Assembly: GCA_045221575.1 (NCBI GenBank)
Contig: JBGUWU010000024.1
Location: 14,056-78,055 of the forward strand
DNA from: Scybalousia_A sp045221575
Lineage (GTDB): Bacteria > Bacteroidota > Bacteroidia > Bacteroidales > P3
DNA: 64,000 nucleotides
Direction of reading: 5' to 3'
The notes under the pieces were generated by a model that was not told the DNA's origin, ran no database searches, and was given only the letters and a program-made list of their open reading frames with translations. A program made the translations under genes and the position numbers. Within the stretch, counting starts at the first letter, position 1. Every line of letters begins with the position of its first letter. This document shows, one piece after another, positions 1-9,177 of the stretch.

Positions 1-805
1 GAAAATTACAACCTTCAGAATACTTATCATTATATCTGCCGGGAACAGCAATAACATCTCTATTGTAATCATTTGCTAAACGGGCGGTAATCAAAGCTCC
101 TCCAGTCTTGGCTGCTTCAATAACAATAACTAAATCGCTTAATCCTGCAATAATTCTATTTCTTTGAGGGAAATTATAAGGAGAAATAGGAGTGTGAGAA
201 AAATATTCTGTTACAAGACCTCCTTTTTCTTTCATTTGTTGGGATAAGTTATAATGCTCTCTAGGATATATCATATCTAATCCATGTCCTAAAACACCAA
301 AAGTAGGAATATCATTTGCAAGACTTTGTCTATGTGCCATAGAATCTATTCCATAAGCAAGACCACTTATAGTTATAACATCGTTGAAATGTCTTAGTTC
401 TTGAATAATTTCTTCTGTCATCATGCGACCATAATCCGTCGCTTTTCTTGAGCCGACAATACTTACAACATGCCTTTTTTCTAAATCTCCCTTGCCATCA
501 ACAAATAAACAAATAGGAGCATCAGGAATATTCTGCAAACGATGGGGATAAGAATCGTTAGTAATGAAATAAGAACGGAGATTGTATTTTGCAATAAAGT
601 TTAATTCTTGTTCGCAAGTCGCAAACATTGATTTATTCAAAATGGAATCTATGGTTCTATTCTTAGTTTTGAAAATCGTTTGCAGATCTTGTCGATTCAA
701 TTTAAACAAAGCTTCTGCTGAACCTAAGTGTTTCAAAAGTTCAATAGCTATTCTTGGACCAATGCCAGGCGTTCTTGCAAGTGCTAACTCGTAAATAGTA
801 ACCAT
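1..805 (-). CDS. dprA: DNA-processing protein DprA (C-terminal part outside window)
   Basis: DprA loads RecA onto incoming single-stranded DNA during natural transformation, in the cytoplasm. Translating the minus strand from the ATG at 805 gives an uninterrupted frame of 268 residues that runs off the left edge. It has an N-terminal helical HhH-like region (ELALARTPGIGPRIAIELL) and then the Rossmann-like DprA core: GSRKATDYGRM, SGLAYGIDSMAH, GHGLDMIYP and, at the edge, SEGCNF, all typical of the family. About 100 residues are missing because of the window boundary, not damage. It starts 14 bp after the stop of the upstream thioredoxin-like lipoprotein gene, so the two are probably co-transcribed. 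Confidence 0.93.
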   Translation of the reverse strand, partial: MVTIYELALARTPGIGPRIAIELLKHLGSAEALFKLNRQDLQTIFKTKNRTIDSILNKSMFATCEQELNFIAKYNLRSYFITNDSYPHRLQNIPDAPICLFVDGKGDLEKRHVVSIVGSRKATDYGRMMTEEIIQELRHFNDVITISGLAYGIDSMAHRQSLANDIPTFGVLGHGLDMIYPREHYNLSQQMKEKGGLVTEYFSHTPISPYNFPQRNRIIAGLSDLVIVIEAAKTGGALITARLANDYNRDVIAVPGRYNDKYSEGCNF

Positions 806-819
806 AAACAAAGACTATG

Positions 820-1911
820 TTATTGCAGAACAAGTTTTATATTCTTTTCTAAATCTTCTACAATATTGCTTTTAGAGATGAGTTTTCCTTCTTTTGAAAA
901 TAAAAGATAGAAAGGAATATCATTGAAATTATATCTGTTCGTTATTGTATTTCCATCTGCAATAAGAGAAGTCCAAACAAGAGCATTCTCCTTAGACCAT
1001 TTAATCCATTCGTTAGGGACAGGGTCTATAGATATACTGATAACTTCTAAACCCAAAGAGTGATACTTGTTGTATATGTTTTTAAGATTGTTGATTACTT
1101 CCGTACATTTTGAACTTTTTACACTCCAAAAATGAACTAAAGTTATTTTGTTCTCAAAATCTCTTTCGGTGTATTCTTTTCCGTCTTTATCCTTTGCAGA
1201 GAAAACCATTTGTTTTGCCATCGCATCGCGCATAATCTTTTCTTTGTATTTTGCAACTAAAAATTTATGCCAAGCATTATCTGATTTTTGATTAGAAAGT
1301 TCTTCACAGTATTTTAACAAAGGATTATTGTTGTCTTCAATCCCGTTCATTTGACTAATGATAACTGTATAAGGAAAAGCAGAGTTGGGATATTCATTAG
1401 AAAAGTCTTTGCAAAGAGAAACTATTTTATTGTAAGCATTTGTGTTTTGTGGGTTTTTGTACAAAAAAGCCAATTCAGTATTTATGTTATTAAGAAAATT
1501 AGAAAACTTTTCTGCTTGTTTGCTTCCAGAATATGAAACACTCAAAGGAGATTGACCTGTAGTATATTCTTTTATCCCCGTTATTGTTAAGGTTATATTC
1601 TTTCCTTTCTCCACAGGTAGAGGAAGAGTACACATAAAGCGTTTCTCTTCATTAAGAATGCTGATAGTACAATCTTTTGTTTTGTTTTTTATTTGAAGAT
1701 TACTTAAATCAAAACTTATCTTTCCGTTTTTTATTTCGCCTTCTGCAATATCTTCTTGCTGACGTGATGCTATTTGATCTGGATCTGCATAAACAATATA
1801 AACCTTTCCGTTAGATAGTTCTGGTACATCAACATTAATTTCGGTGTGCTTGCTACAAGAAAAGAACAAACAAGACAACACTACACAAAGTACAATAAGT
1901 ATCTTTTGCAT
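820..1911 (-). CDS. DUF4369/TlpA-like thioredoxin-fold lipoprotein with an altered active site
   Basis: This is a periplasm-facing lipoprotein: residues 1-19 form a signal peptide ending in the lipobox LFFSC. An N-terminal beta-rich region of DUF4369 type follows (PELSNGKVYIVY...), then a helical linker and a C-terminal thioredoxin fold from about residue 238. Proteins of this design normally carry WxxxCxxC and act as thiol-disulfide oxidoreductases. Here the corresponding site, near residues 262-269, reads WSVKSSKC, so the first cysteine is serine. The cis-Pro segment (NDIPFYLLF) is kept. A normal two-cysteine redox cycle is therefore unlikely. It may bind thiols or act as a monothiol protein. 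It lies between clpP (35-bp gap) and dprA (14-bp gap). Confidence 0.8.
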   Translation of the reverse strand: MQKILIVLCVVLSCLFFSCSKHTEINVDVPELSNGKVYIVYADPDQIASRQQEDIAEGEIKNGKISFDLSNLQIKNKTKDCTISILNEEKRFMCTLPLPVEKGKNITLTITGIKEYTTGQSPLSVSYSGSKQAEKFSNFLNNINTELAFLYKNPQNTNAYNKIVSLCKDFSNEYPNSAFPYTVIISQMNGIEDNNNPLLKYCEELSNQKSDNAWHKFLVAKYKEKIMRDAMAKQMVFSAKDKDGKEYTERDFENKITLVHFWSVKSSKCTEVINNLKNIYNKYHSLGLEVISISIDPVPNEWIKWSKENALVWTSLIADGNTITNRYNFNDIPFYLLFSKEGKLISKSNIVEDLEKNIKLVLQ

Positions 1912-1946
1912 ATCTATAATTATTAATTAATTTTGGTTAAAGCAAG

Positions 1947-2663
1947 TTAATTTATTTCTTTCTTTTGTCTAACCAATATTTCATCTATCATTCCGTATTC
2001 CAAAGCTTCTTGAGAAGTTAGCCAATGATCTCTGTCTGCATCTTGTTCTATTTTTTCTATTGTTTGACCGCTGTGTTGAGCAATTATAGAGTATAGTTCT
2101 TGTTTTGTTTTTTGTATTTCCTGAACCGCAATAACCATATCAGAAGCTTGACCTTGTGTTCCTCCCATTGGTTGATGTATCATTACTCTTGAGTGTTTTA
2201 GAGCAGAACGTTTTTTAGGTGCTCCCGCACAAAGAAGAACACTTGCCATACTTGCAGCTAAACCTGTACATATTGTTGCAACATCTGGACGTATATATTG
2301 CATAGTATCATAGATTCCTAATCCTGCTTGAACATAACCTCCTGGAGAGTTAAGATATATTTGAATATCATTTTTTGCATCTGCACTTTCAAGAAATAGA
2401 AGTTGTGCTTGAATAATATTTGCGACGTCATCATCTATAGCAGTGCCAAGAAAAATTATTCTATCCATCATAAGACGAGAGAAAACGTCCATTTGCGCTA
2501 CATTTAATTGACGTTCTTCTATAATTGTAGGATTTATGTAAGCGTCCTTAGTAGGAGCAAATGCACTTATTCTACTTTGATATTTTTGATAACGGTCAAG
2601 TGTTAGGGAATTGATACCTTGTCCTTTTGTTGCAAAAAGATTGAATTCTTTATTAAAGTTCAT
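1947..2663 (-). CDS. clpP: ATP-dependent Clp protease proteolytic subunit ClpP
   Basis: ClpP is the tetradecameric serine protease chamber that works with ClpX or ClpA/C unfoldases in the cytoplasm. Counting from the chosen ATG, the catalytic triad is Ser138 (GLAASMAS), His163 (MIHQPMGG) and Asp212 (DADRDHW). The handle region and the SPGG oxyanion segment (NSPGGYVQAG) are present. An upstream in-frame ATG at 2741 would add a 26-residue hydrophobic stretch. I reject it because the -7 promoter element TACTTTTG (2697-2704) lies downstream of it. The 238-residue product has a usual length plus a modest N-terminal extension. The ClpX gene is not adjacent in the visible sequence. Confidence 0.95.
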   Translation of the reverse strand: MNFNKEFNLFATKGQGINSLTLDRYQKYQSRISAFAPTKDAYINPTIIEERQLNVAQMDVFSRLMMDRIIFLGTAIDDDVANIIQAQLLFLESADAKNDIQIYLNSPGGYVQAGLGIYDTMQYIRPDVATICTGLAASMASVLLCAGAPKKRSALKHSRVMIHQPMGGTQGQASDMVIAVQEIQKTKQELYSIIAQHSGQTIEKIEQDADRDHWLTSQEALEYGMIDEILVRQKKEIN

Positions 2664-2696
2664 AGTATTACTTTTTTTACAATTAATTATTGTTTG

Positions 2697-2704
2697 CAAA
2701 AGTA
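2697..2704 (-). promoter_or_regulatory. Bacteroidota -7 promoter element for clpP
   Basis: The minus strand reads TACTTTTG, matching the Bacteroidota TAnnTTTG -7 consensus, 34 bp before the clpP start at 2663. A clear -33 TTTG is not visible at the usual spacing. Confidence 0.55.
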
Positions 2705-2811
2705 ATATAATTTTTAGTATTATAAAACTCAAAGCAAACAAAAAATAAATATGAGGGGAAAGAATAAATAATAAAATTAACTTTTCTTGCTATAGTTTGT
2801 TATCTTTTTTG

Positions 2812-2819
2812 TACTTTTG
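2812..2819 (+). promoter_or_regulatory. -7 promoter element for the porin-dxs-atpB operon
   Basis: TACTTTTG, a match to TAnnTTTG, lies about 40 bp before the porin start at 2861. Gaps in the following five genes are only 13-24 bp, so this is the likely promoter for the whole run up to the TPR gene. The -33 element is weak (CTTG at 2786-2789, 22 bp away). Confidence 0.5.
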
Positions 2820-2860
2820 CAATTTGTTATTATATAATTAAACGCTAAATAAACTAAAAT

Positions 2861-3868
2861 ATGAGAAGAATAACATTATTGCTTGTAGCTGTTTGTGCAA
2901 CAATATCTTTATATGCACAAAATTATGTAACTGATGCTTTTTTTGAAACAAGAGGAGGTTTCCATAATCAAATAGATGATAATAGTAAATATTCAAATCA
3001 CTTCACAGGAGAGTTTTTTAATTTTCAAATGTTTGGCAATATAACCGATAATATTTCTTATCGTGTGCGTCAAAGATTAAATACAAATCCTTTTGCTAAT
3101 GATAATATTCTTAATGCAACAGATTATTTGTATTTTGATTGGAAAATAAATGATAAATGGTCTCTTGTAGTTGGTAAGCAAGTTATATATATTGGAGGTT
3201 TTGAATATGATTATGCTCCAATAGATGTTTATTATTGGTCAGACTATTGTAATCAATTACCACAAGGTTATGCCATGGGAGCAAGCCTTGGTTATACTTT
3301 TAAACCAGATAACATTATTTATTTTCAAGTAATAAATTCTCCTTTTTCTCGTGGAAATAATGATGATTTACTTTCTTATAATTTAATTTGGTATGGCGAT
3401 TTGTTTTCTTGGTGGAAGACTATTTGGTCAGCAAATTATGCTGAAGCAGTAAATGATAAAGGTTTGTTTTATATTGCTTTGGGAAATAAATTTGAAATGG
3501 GTGATTTTTATCTTGAAGCAGATTATACTGAACAAATAAATACTACAAAGAAAGATAATATTTACTCTTTCTCAGTTATGGGGAAGTTAAATTATAATTA
3601 CAGAGATAAGTTAGATATATTTGTAAAAGGAGGATATGATGATAATAGTATAAACTATGTTAATACAATAGCAAATCCATTTGTTTATAGAGATCCTTAC
3701 AAATATATAGGCGGTGGAGTAGAGTACTATCCTTTAGATAATAAAGATCTTAGATTACATTGTGTCTACTACTATAATAATGAAGATAAAATACATAATG
3801 TTGATTTAGGAGCTACTTTTAAACTAAATATAAAATCTAAAGACAAATCAATAAGTAAAATATTCTAA
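2861..3868 (+). CDS. Outer-membrane porin-like beta-barrel protein
   Basis: A 335-residue secreted protein with a signal peptide of about 19 residues ending SLYAQ. It then has alternating aromatic/polar beta strands throughout, such as YFQVINSP, FYLEADYTEQ and DKLDIFVKGGYDD, and a tyrosine-rich late section (VEYYPLDNKDLRLHCVYYYNN). The architecture resembles the phosphate-selective porin (OprO/OprP-like) proteins of Bacteroidota. Substrate cannot be told. It is 22 bp upstream of a multispanning membrane protein and probably co-transcribed with it, so the two could move the same small molecule across the two membranes. That is inference from position only. Confidence 0.65.
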   Translation: MRRITLLLVAVCATISLYAQNYVTDAFFETRGGFHNQIDDNSKYSNHFTGEFFNFQMFGNITDNISYRVRQRLNTNPFANDNILNATDYLYFDWKINDKWSLVVGKQVIYIGGFEYDYAPIDVYYWSDYCNQLPQGYAMGASLGYTFKPDNIIYFQVINSPFSRGNNDDLLSYNLIWYGDLFSWWKTIWSANYAEAVNDKGLFYIALGNKFEMGDFYLEADYTEQINTTKKDNIYSFSVMGKLNYNYRDKLDIFVKGGYDDNSINYVNTIANPFVYRDPYKYIGGGVEYYPLDNKDLRLHCVYYYNNEDKIHNVDLGATFKLNIKSKDKSISKIF

Positions 3869-3890
3869 ACAATACATATAATTAAACAAT

Positions 3891-5036
3891 ATGAAAAAGT
3901 TTTTTAATCGTAAAATAAAAGAAGCGGTAATTTTTCTTTTAGTTATCATTGTTGTGTTTGGCTTATTAGCTTCTCGCATGGGATTGGCGAATATGATGAA
4001 TACAATAATGAGAACTGCTCACGATCTTTTATTGAATACTGTTTTTTACTTGATGGGTATAACAGTTTTAACAGGAGCATTAAGTAAGTTATTAGCAGAG
4101 TTTGGCGTTGTTACTTTATTAGAAAAGTTATTAAGACCATTAATGAAGCCTTTGTATAATCTTCCTGGTGTTGCTGCATTGGGTGGAGTTATGACTTTTC
4201 TTTCAGATAATCCAGCTATCATAGCATTATCCAAAGACAAAAACTTCTCTTCTTATTTTAAAAAATATCAACTTGTTTCTCTGACTAACTTTGGTACTGC
4301 TTTCGGAATGGGTTTTGTGGTTATAATCTCAATGATAGGATATGGCCAAAACTATCTTCTTGGTGCTATTGTTGGACTTCTTGGTGCTGTTGTTGGAAGT
4401 ATTGTTTCTACTCGTTTAATGCAAAGGTTTATACTTAAATCTTATCCAGATATGAAAGAACCTGTTGTTCCTCATGTGATACAAGATGATGTAGAAATAC
4501 CAGAAGCGGCAAAGCAAAAAGATAGCCTATTTCTTAGAGTATTAAATTCTTTGCTTGATGGAGGAAAAACAGGAGTAGAATTAGGACTAGCAATTATTCC
4601 AGGAGTTCTTATTATTACAACATTAGTTCTTTTGATAACAAATTCTGCACCTGCAACAGGTTATGATGGAGGAATAAGTCAAGGGGTTCCTATCTTACCT
4701 TGGCTTGCAGATAAAATACATTGGGTTTTTGAATGGTTATTTGGTTTTAATCACATGGAATTTATTGCTTTTCCAATGACGGCCTTAGGAAGTGTTGGTG
4801 CTGCTCTTGGATTGGTTTCTTCCTTCGCAAATAGTGGTATATTAGATGGAAATGCAGTTGCGGTTTGTACTGCAATAGGAATGTGTTGGAGTGGTTATCT
4901 TTCTACACATGCAGCTATGTTAGATTCATTAGGTTATAGAAAATTAATCTCAAAAGCAATTTTAGCACACACTTTCGGTGGTTTGGCTGCTGGTATCTTT
5001 GCTCATTTCTTATTCTTATTGGTTTCTCTGATATAA
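3891..5036 (+). CDS. Nucleoside-recognition (GATE-domain) family inner-membrane protein
   Basis: A 381-residue polytopic inner-membrane protein with about nine hydrophobic segments. The first half has the GATE-type pattern seen in nucleoside-recognition and spore-maturation-like proteins: TGALSKLLAEFG, an amphipathic stretch, then GGVMTFLSDNPAIIALSKD with the family's polar kink. The second half has glycine-rich helices (GSVGAALGLVSSFAN, CTAIGMCWSGYLSTHAAMLDSLG). The CD0519/CD1768-like branch of this superfamily fits best. Transport of a nucleoside-like or cationic solute is the usual guess, but no substrate is established. It sits between the porin and dxs with gaps of 22 and 24 bp. Confidence 0.6.
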   Translation: MKKFFNRKIKEAVIFLLVIIVVFGLLASRMGLANMMNTIMRTAHDLLLNTVFYLMGITVLTGALSKLLAEFGVVTLLEKLLRPLMKPLYNLPGVAALGGVMTFLSDNPAIIALSKDKNFSSYFKKYQLVSLTNFGTAFGMGFVVIISMIGYGQNYLLGAIVGLLGAVVGSIVSTRLMQRFILKSYPDMKEPVVPHVIQDDVEIPEAAKQKDSLFLRVLNSLLDGGKTGVELGLAIIPGVLIITTLVLLITNSAPATGYDGGISQGVPILPWLADKIHWVFEWLFGFNHMEFIAFPMTALGSVGAALGLVSSFANSGILDGNAVAVCTAIGMCWSGYLSTHAAMLDSLGYRKLISKAILAHTFGGLAAGIFAHFLFLLVSLI

Positions 5037-5060
5037 TCTTCAAAATCTTCAAACAAAAAA

Positions 5061-6959
5061 ATGAAAGAATTTTCATTAGGCGATATATTACAAAAGATAA
5101 ACTATCCTGAAGATATTAAATCGTTGTCAAAGTCCGAATTAATGGAACTTTGTAATGATGTTAGGAAATATATCATAGATGTTTTGAGCGAAAATCCCGG
5201 ACATCTTGCCTCTTCTTTGGGAACAGTAGAACTTGCAGTTGCGTTGCACTATCTTTTTGATATCCCTAATGATACTTTGGTTTGGGACGTTGGTCATCAG
5301 GCTTATGCTCATAAGGTTTTAACGGGTAGAAAAGAAGACTTTAAAAACATAAGAAAACTTAATGGTCCAAGCGGTTTCCCTCGTAGAAGTGAATCTTCTT
5401 TTGATTGTTTTGGGACAGGACATGCTTCTACTTCTGTTTCTGCTTCTTTGGGTATGGCAGTTGCAGATAAAATCAAAGGAGATAATTCCAAATACCATAT
5501 TGCTGTTATTGGTGATGGTTCAATGACTGGTGGAGAAGCATTTGAAGCTCTTAATCATGCAGGAAGCACGTCTGCAAACCTTCTTGTTATACTTAACGAC
5601 AATGGAATAGCAATAGATGAAGGTGTAGGTGCGTTAAGTCAATACCTTACTAAAATTACAACATCACATACTTACAATAGAATTAAAAACAAAATATGGA
5701 ATGCTCTTGGAGGTAATAAAGATGAATACAACACTCACAGAACATTCTTCAAACGTATCTTGTTTTCCATCAAGTCTTGGTTCTCAGGGAAGAGTAATTT
5801 CTTCGAGGCTTTGAACTTTAGATATTTTGGACCGATAGACGGTAATGATTTAAATCAGCTTTTGAAAACACTAAGTAGTTTAAAAAGAATACAAGGACCA
5901 AAACTACTTCATATAATAACAAAGAAAGGAAAAGGTTTAGTAGCGGCAGAAAATAATCCAACAACTTATCATGCTCCGGGATTGTTTAACTCTAAAACAG
6001 GAGCTTTAGCAACTAAATCAGAAAAAGATGGCAATATAAAGAAGTTTCAAGAAGTTTTTGGTGAAACCTTAGTTGCTTTAGCACAGAAATATCAAAACAT
6101 TGCTTGTATTACTCCTGCTATGCTTACAGGTTCAGGTCTTAACGAAATGAAAGAACGTTTTCCTCATAGAACATTTGATGTTGGTATAGCAGAAGAACAT
6201 GCTGTTACTTTCTCAGCAGGACTATCTACCAGAGGAATAGTTCCTTATTGTTGTATCTATTCTTCATTTTTACAAAGAGGTATTGACCAAATTATACATG
6301 ATGTGGCACTGCAAAATCTTCATGTTGTTTTTTGTATAGATAGAGCAGGACTTGTTGGAGAAGATGGAGCAACTCATCATGGAGCTTTTGACTTATCATA
6401 TTTAAATATGGTACCTAATATGATTGTTTCTGCTCCTAAAGATGAATATGAGTTACAAGATATGATGTATATGGCTTATTCTACAGATAAACCTTTTGCT
6501 ATTCGTTATCCACGTGGTAAATGTTTTCACAAATACACCGAATATACACCTAAGAACTTGGAGATAGGAAAGGGCGAGAAAGTCTGTGAAGGAGAAAACA
6601 CTGCTATTCTAAGCATTGGCTCTATATTCAACAACGCAAAACAAGCTGTTGAGCAACTAAAACAAGAAGGCTTTAATGTAGGTCTGTATAATATTAGATT
6701 TTTGAAACCTTTGGATACAGAACTATTGAAAGAGGTTTGTGAAAAATACAACAACATCATAACAATAGAAGACGGAGTAATAAGAGGAGGCTTCGGTTGG
6801 AGTGTAGAGGATTATGTAAGACAACATAAACTAAATAATAATGTAGTTTGTTTAGGTTTGCCAGACAGGTTTGTTGAACATGGCTCTGTATCTGAACTAC
6901 AAAAGTTATGTGGTATTGATGTTGAAGGCATAAAAGAAAAAATAAAACAAACAAAATAA
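5061..6959 (+). CDS. dxs: 1-deoxy-D-xylulose-5-phosphate synthase
   Basis: DXS is the thiamine-diphosphate enzyme that condenses pyruvate and glyceraldehyde-3-phosphate, the first step of the MEP isoprenoid pathway. The 632-residue product has the full layout. An N-terminal ThDP pyrophosphate-binding domain carries GDGSMTGGEAFEALNHAG. The central pyrimidine domain carries the catalytic glutamate in AEEHAVTFSAG and ATHHGAFDLS. The C-terminal transketolase domain ends with VIRGGFGWSVEDYV. Length and start fit the family; the ATG follows an A-rich leader. The gene continues directly into atpB (13-bp gap), an unusual pairing. Confidence 0.97.
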   Translation: MKEFSLGDILQKINYPEDIKSLSKSELMELCNDVRKYIIDVLSENPGHLASSLGTVELAVALHYLFDIPNDTLVWDVGHQAYAHKVLTGRKEDFKNIRKLNGPSGFPRRSESSFDCFGTGHASTSVSASLGMAVADKIKGDNSKYHIAVIGDGSMTGGEAFEALNHAGSTSANLLVILNDNGIAIDEGVGALSQYLTKITTSHTYNRIKNKIWNALGGNKDEYNTHRTFFKRILFSIKSWFSGKSNFFEALNFRYFGPIDGNDLNQLLKTLSSLKRIQGPKLLHIITKKGKGLVAAENNPTTYHAPGLFNSKTGALATKSEKDGNIKKFQEVFGETLVALAQKYQNIACITPAMLTGSGLNEMKERFPHRTFDVGIAEEHAVTFSAGLSTRGIVPYCCIYSSFLQRGIDQIIHDVALQNLHVVFCIDRAGLVGEDGATHHGAFDLSYLNMVPNMIVSAPKDEYELQDMMYMAYSTDKPFAIRYPRGKCFHKYTEYTPKNLEIGKGEKVCEGENTAILSIGSIFNNAKQAVEQLKQEGFNVGLYNIRFLKPLDTELLKEVCEKYNNIITIEDGVIRGGFGWSVEDYVRQHKLNNNVVCLGLPDRFVEHGSVSELQKLCGIDVEGIKEKIKQTK

Positions 6960-6972
6960 AGGGACTTGCTAT

Positions 6973-8022
6973 ATGAAGAAGATATTTTTGATATTATTGC
7001 TTGCTGTGTTAGGATTTAATATTAATAATGTTTATTCTAACGAGGAGAAAGAGGGTTTTAATGTTGGAAATACAATAATGCAACACCTTGGCGATGAACA
7101 TTCTTGGGAGATATTTTCTTACAAGGGACATGAAGTTGCTATACCTTTGCCCGTTATCTTGATAAACGATGGCAAAATTTCTGTTTTTATGTCTAACCGT
7201 CTTCATAAAGGGCAAACATACAAAGGTTTTCGCTATGCTACAAGTGCAGATGATGAAAAACTAAAAGGAAAGATAATAAGTGTAAATAGCAAAAACGAAT
7301 ACGTAAGCACACCATTAGACTTTTCAATAACAAAGAATGTTTTCGGAATAATGATAGTCTGTGGCTTTATTGTTTTTGTAGTTCTGCATAGCGTAAAGCG
7401 TGCAAAGAAAAGAGAAGGACAAGAACCAAAAGGAATGCAGACCGTTTTAGAATTCTTTATAGGTTTTATTTCAGAAGATATAGCTAAGCCAAACATTGGA
7501 GAAGAGCATTATGGTAAATATATGAACTATCTTCTTTCCGCGTTTTTGTTTATCTTCTTATGTAATATCTTTGGTCTTATGCCATTTTTCCCTGGTGGAG
7601 CAAACATAACAGGAAACATAGCAGTAACTATTGTCTTAGCCTTATTTACTTTTGTTATGACTATGTTCTCTACAACAAAACATTATTGGAAACATATAGT
7701 TAATCCATCAGTTCCCGCTTGGTTAAAACTGCCTGTGCCACTTATGCCAGCCTTAGAGTTTATTGAAATATTTACAAAGCCGTTTTCTCTTTGTGTGCGA
7801 CTGTTTGCGAACATAACAGCAGGACATGTTATCATGTTAGCTTTTGTTTGCATAATCTTTATCTTTGGTGCCAATTCTCCAACCTCGGGTTACGGTTTTA
7901 GCCTTGTGTCTATTTTGTTTGGAGTCTTTATGTTTTTGGTAGAATGCTTGGTTGCGTTTATTCAGGCCTATGTTTTCACATTCCTTTCTGCTATATATAT
8001 AGGAATGGCAAGAGAAAAATAA
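6973..8022 (+). CDS. atpB: F-type ATP synthase subunit a, not accompanied by other ATPase genes
   Basis: Subunit a forms the ion half-channels of F0 and carries the arginine that interacts with the c-ring. The 349-residue protein has an N-terminal signal-like segment ending NVYS. A periplasmic extension of about 120 residues follows, usual for Bacteroidota AtpB, and then five or so membrane helices. The essential arginine is in KPFSLCVRLFANITAGH, and the last helices read VECLVAFIQAYVFTFLSAIYIG. Normally atpE, F, H, A and G follow. Here the next gene is a TPR protein 21 bp downstream and the previous gene is dxs. No other ATPase subunit is in the window, so either the operon is split or this is a stray copy. 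Confidence 0.93.
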   Translation: MKKIFLILLLAVLGFNINNVYSNEEKEGFNVGNTIMQHLGDEHSWEIFSYKGHEVAIPLPVILINDGKISVFMSNRLHKGQTYKGFRYATSADDEKLKGKIISVNSKNEYVSTPLDFSITKNVFGIMIVCGFIVFVVLHSVKRAKKREGQEPKGMQTVLEFFIGFISEDIAKPNIGEEHYGKYMNYLLSAFLFIFLCNIFGLMPFFPGGANITGNIAVTIVLALFTFVMTMFSTTKHYWKHIVNPSVPAWLKLPVPLMPALEFIEIFTKPFSLCVRLFANITAGHVIMLAFVCIIFIFGANSPTSGYGFSLVSILFGVFMFLVECLVAFIQAYVFTFLSAIYIGMAREK

Positions 8023-8043
8023 ATATCAAATTCTGTTTTTACA

Positions 8044-9081
8044 ATGAAAAGATTAGCTATTGTTGTTTTTGCTCTTAGTTTTTGTTTTGCATATTCGCAA
8101 GATACATTATATAATAAAGCATTAAAAGCCATAGATGAAGAAAGATGGTTTGATGCAGAACATCTTTTGACTAAGGCTTTAAAGAATGGTGAAAACGAAT
8201 TGAAGTGCTCTTATGAATTAGCATGGACTTACTACTGCAATAAGGAGTATAAAAAAGCGATAAACGTGCTAACACCTTTTCTAAACAAAAAAGATGTTGT
8301 AACAAGTGATGTTTATCAACTTTTAGGCAACGCTTATGACGAAGACAACAACTCATATAAGGCTGTAGATGTATATACTATGGGTCTAGAACAGTTTCCT
8401 AATGCAGGTAATCTGCATCTTGAACTTGGAAACATAAAATACAAGGAAGGAAACTTTAGAGAAGCACTTTATTGGTATGAAAAGGGGATAGAAAAAGAAC
8501 CAATGTTTTCTTCAAACTATTACAGAGCCGCTAAAGTATTCCTTATGAGCACAGAAGTCGTTTGGGGTTTGTTGTATGGTGAAATATTTATGATATTAGA
8601 ACCAGAAAGTGAGCGCAGTAAAGAATTTTCCAAAGAGTTGTTTTCTGCTTATAAAGATGGAATATCTTTGGGAGCAAACGCAAGTGTGGATTTCAACAAC
8701 AATATCATCGTTTATTCTGATTCTTTTGAACGAAAAAATGTTTTTCCATCTGTTTTTAATTCTTTGATGTTGAAATGCGTGCGTGGCAAACGTTATATTG
8801 ACATAGCAACTCTTGGTCAAATACGCAAACTCTTTATTTCTAATCTATATAAAGAAGCAAAAGATTTTGATAATCCTCTGTTTAATTATGAAAAAACCCT
8901 TATGGATAACGGATTGTTTGATGCGTATAACTATTATCTTTTTGCTTACGGAGATACAAAGGAAAGTTCTGCTTGGATAAACTCACATAAGGCACAATGG
9001 GATAGATTGGTTAAATACCTAAAAAGTAATCCTATTTCATTAACTAACAATTTCTACTTCTCTCGTTACACTATGGAATAG
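8044..9081 (+). CDS. Secreted TPR-repeat protein
   Basis: A 345-residue exported protein with a signal peptide of about 18 residues ending CFAYSQ. Residues 20-160 contain at least four tetratricopeptide-like helix pairs (ELAWTYYCNKEYKKAINVL, QLLGNAYDEDNNSYKAVDVY, LELGNIKYKEGNFREALYWY). The C-terminal half, from about 190, is not repetitive and I do not recognise it. TPR proteins are interaction scaffolds, and a periplasmic one could serve envelope assembly. It ends the tightly spaced part of the operon. The function is otherwise unknown. Confidence 0.6.
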   Translation: MKRLAIVVFALSFCFAYSQDTLYNKALKAIDEERWFDAEHLLTKALKNGENELKCSYELAWTYYCNKEYKKAINVLTPFLNKKDVVTSDVYQLLGNAYDEDNNSYKAVDVYTMGLEQFPNAGNLHLELGNIKYKEGNFREALYWYEKGIEKEPMFSSNYYRAAKVFLMSTEVVWGLLYGEIFMILEPESERSKEFSKELFSAYKDGISLGANASVDFNNNIIVYSDSFERKNVFPSVFNSLMLKCVRGKRYIDIATLGQIRKLFISNLYKEAKDFDNPLFNYEKTLMDNGLFDAYNYYLFAYGDTKESSAWINSHKAQWDRLVKYLKSNPISLTNNFYFSRYTME

Positions 9082-9177
9082 AATTTGCGCAATAAAAGAA
9101 AATAAATTTCGTTTTTATAATATATTATTAACATTAAACCGATGGGCTGAAATGTGATAACATCAGCAAATTTAATT

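Noticed and set aside
2664..2741. Longer N-terminus for ClpP, 26 extra residues
   Set aside because: The -7 promoter box TACTTTTG lies inside this stretch, and the ATG at 2663 gives a product aligned with the family.
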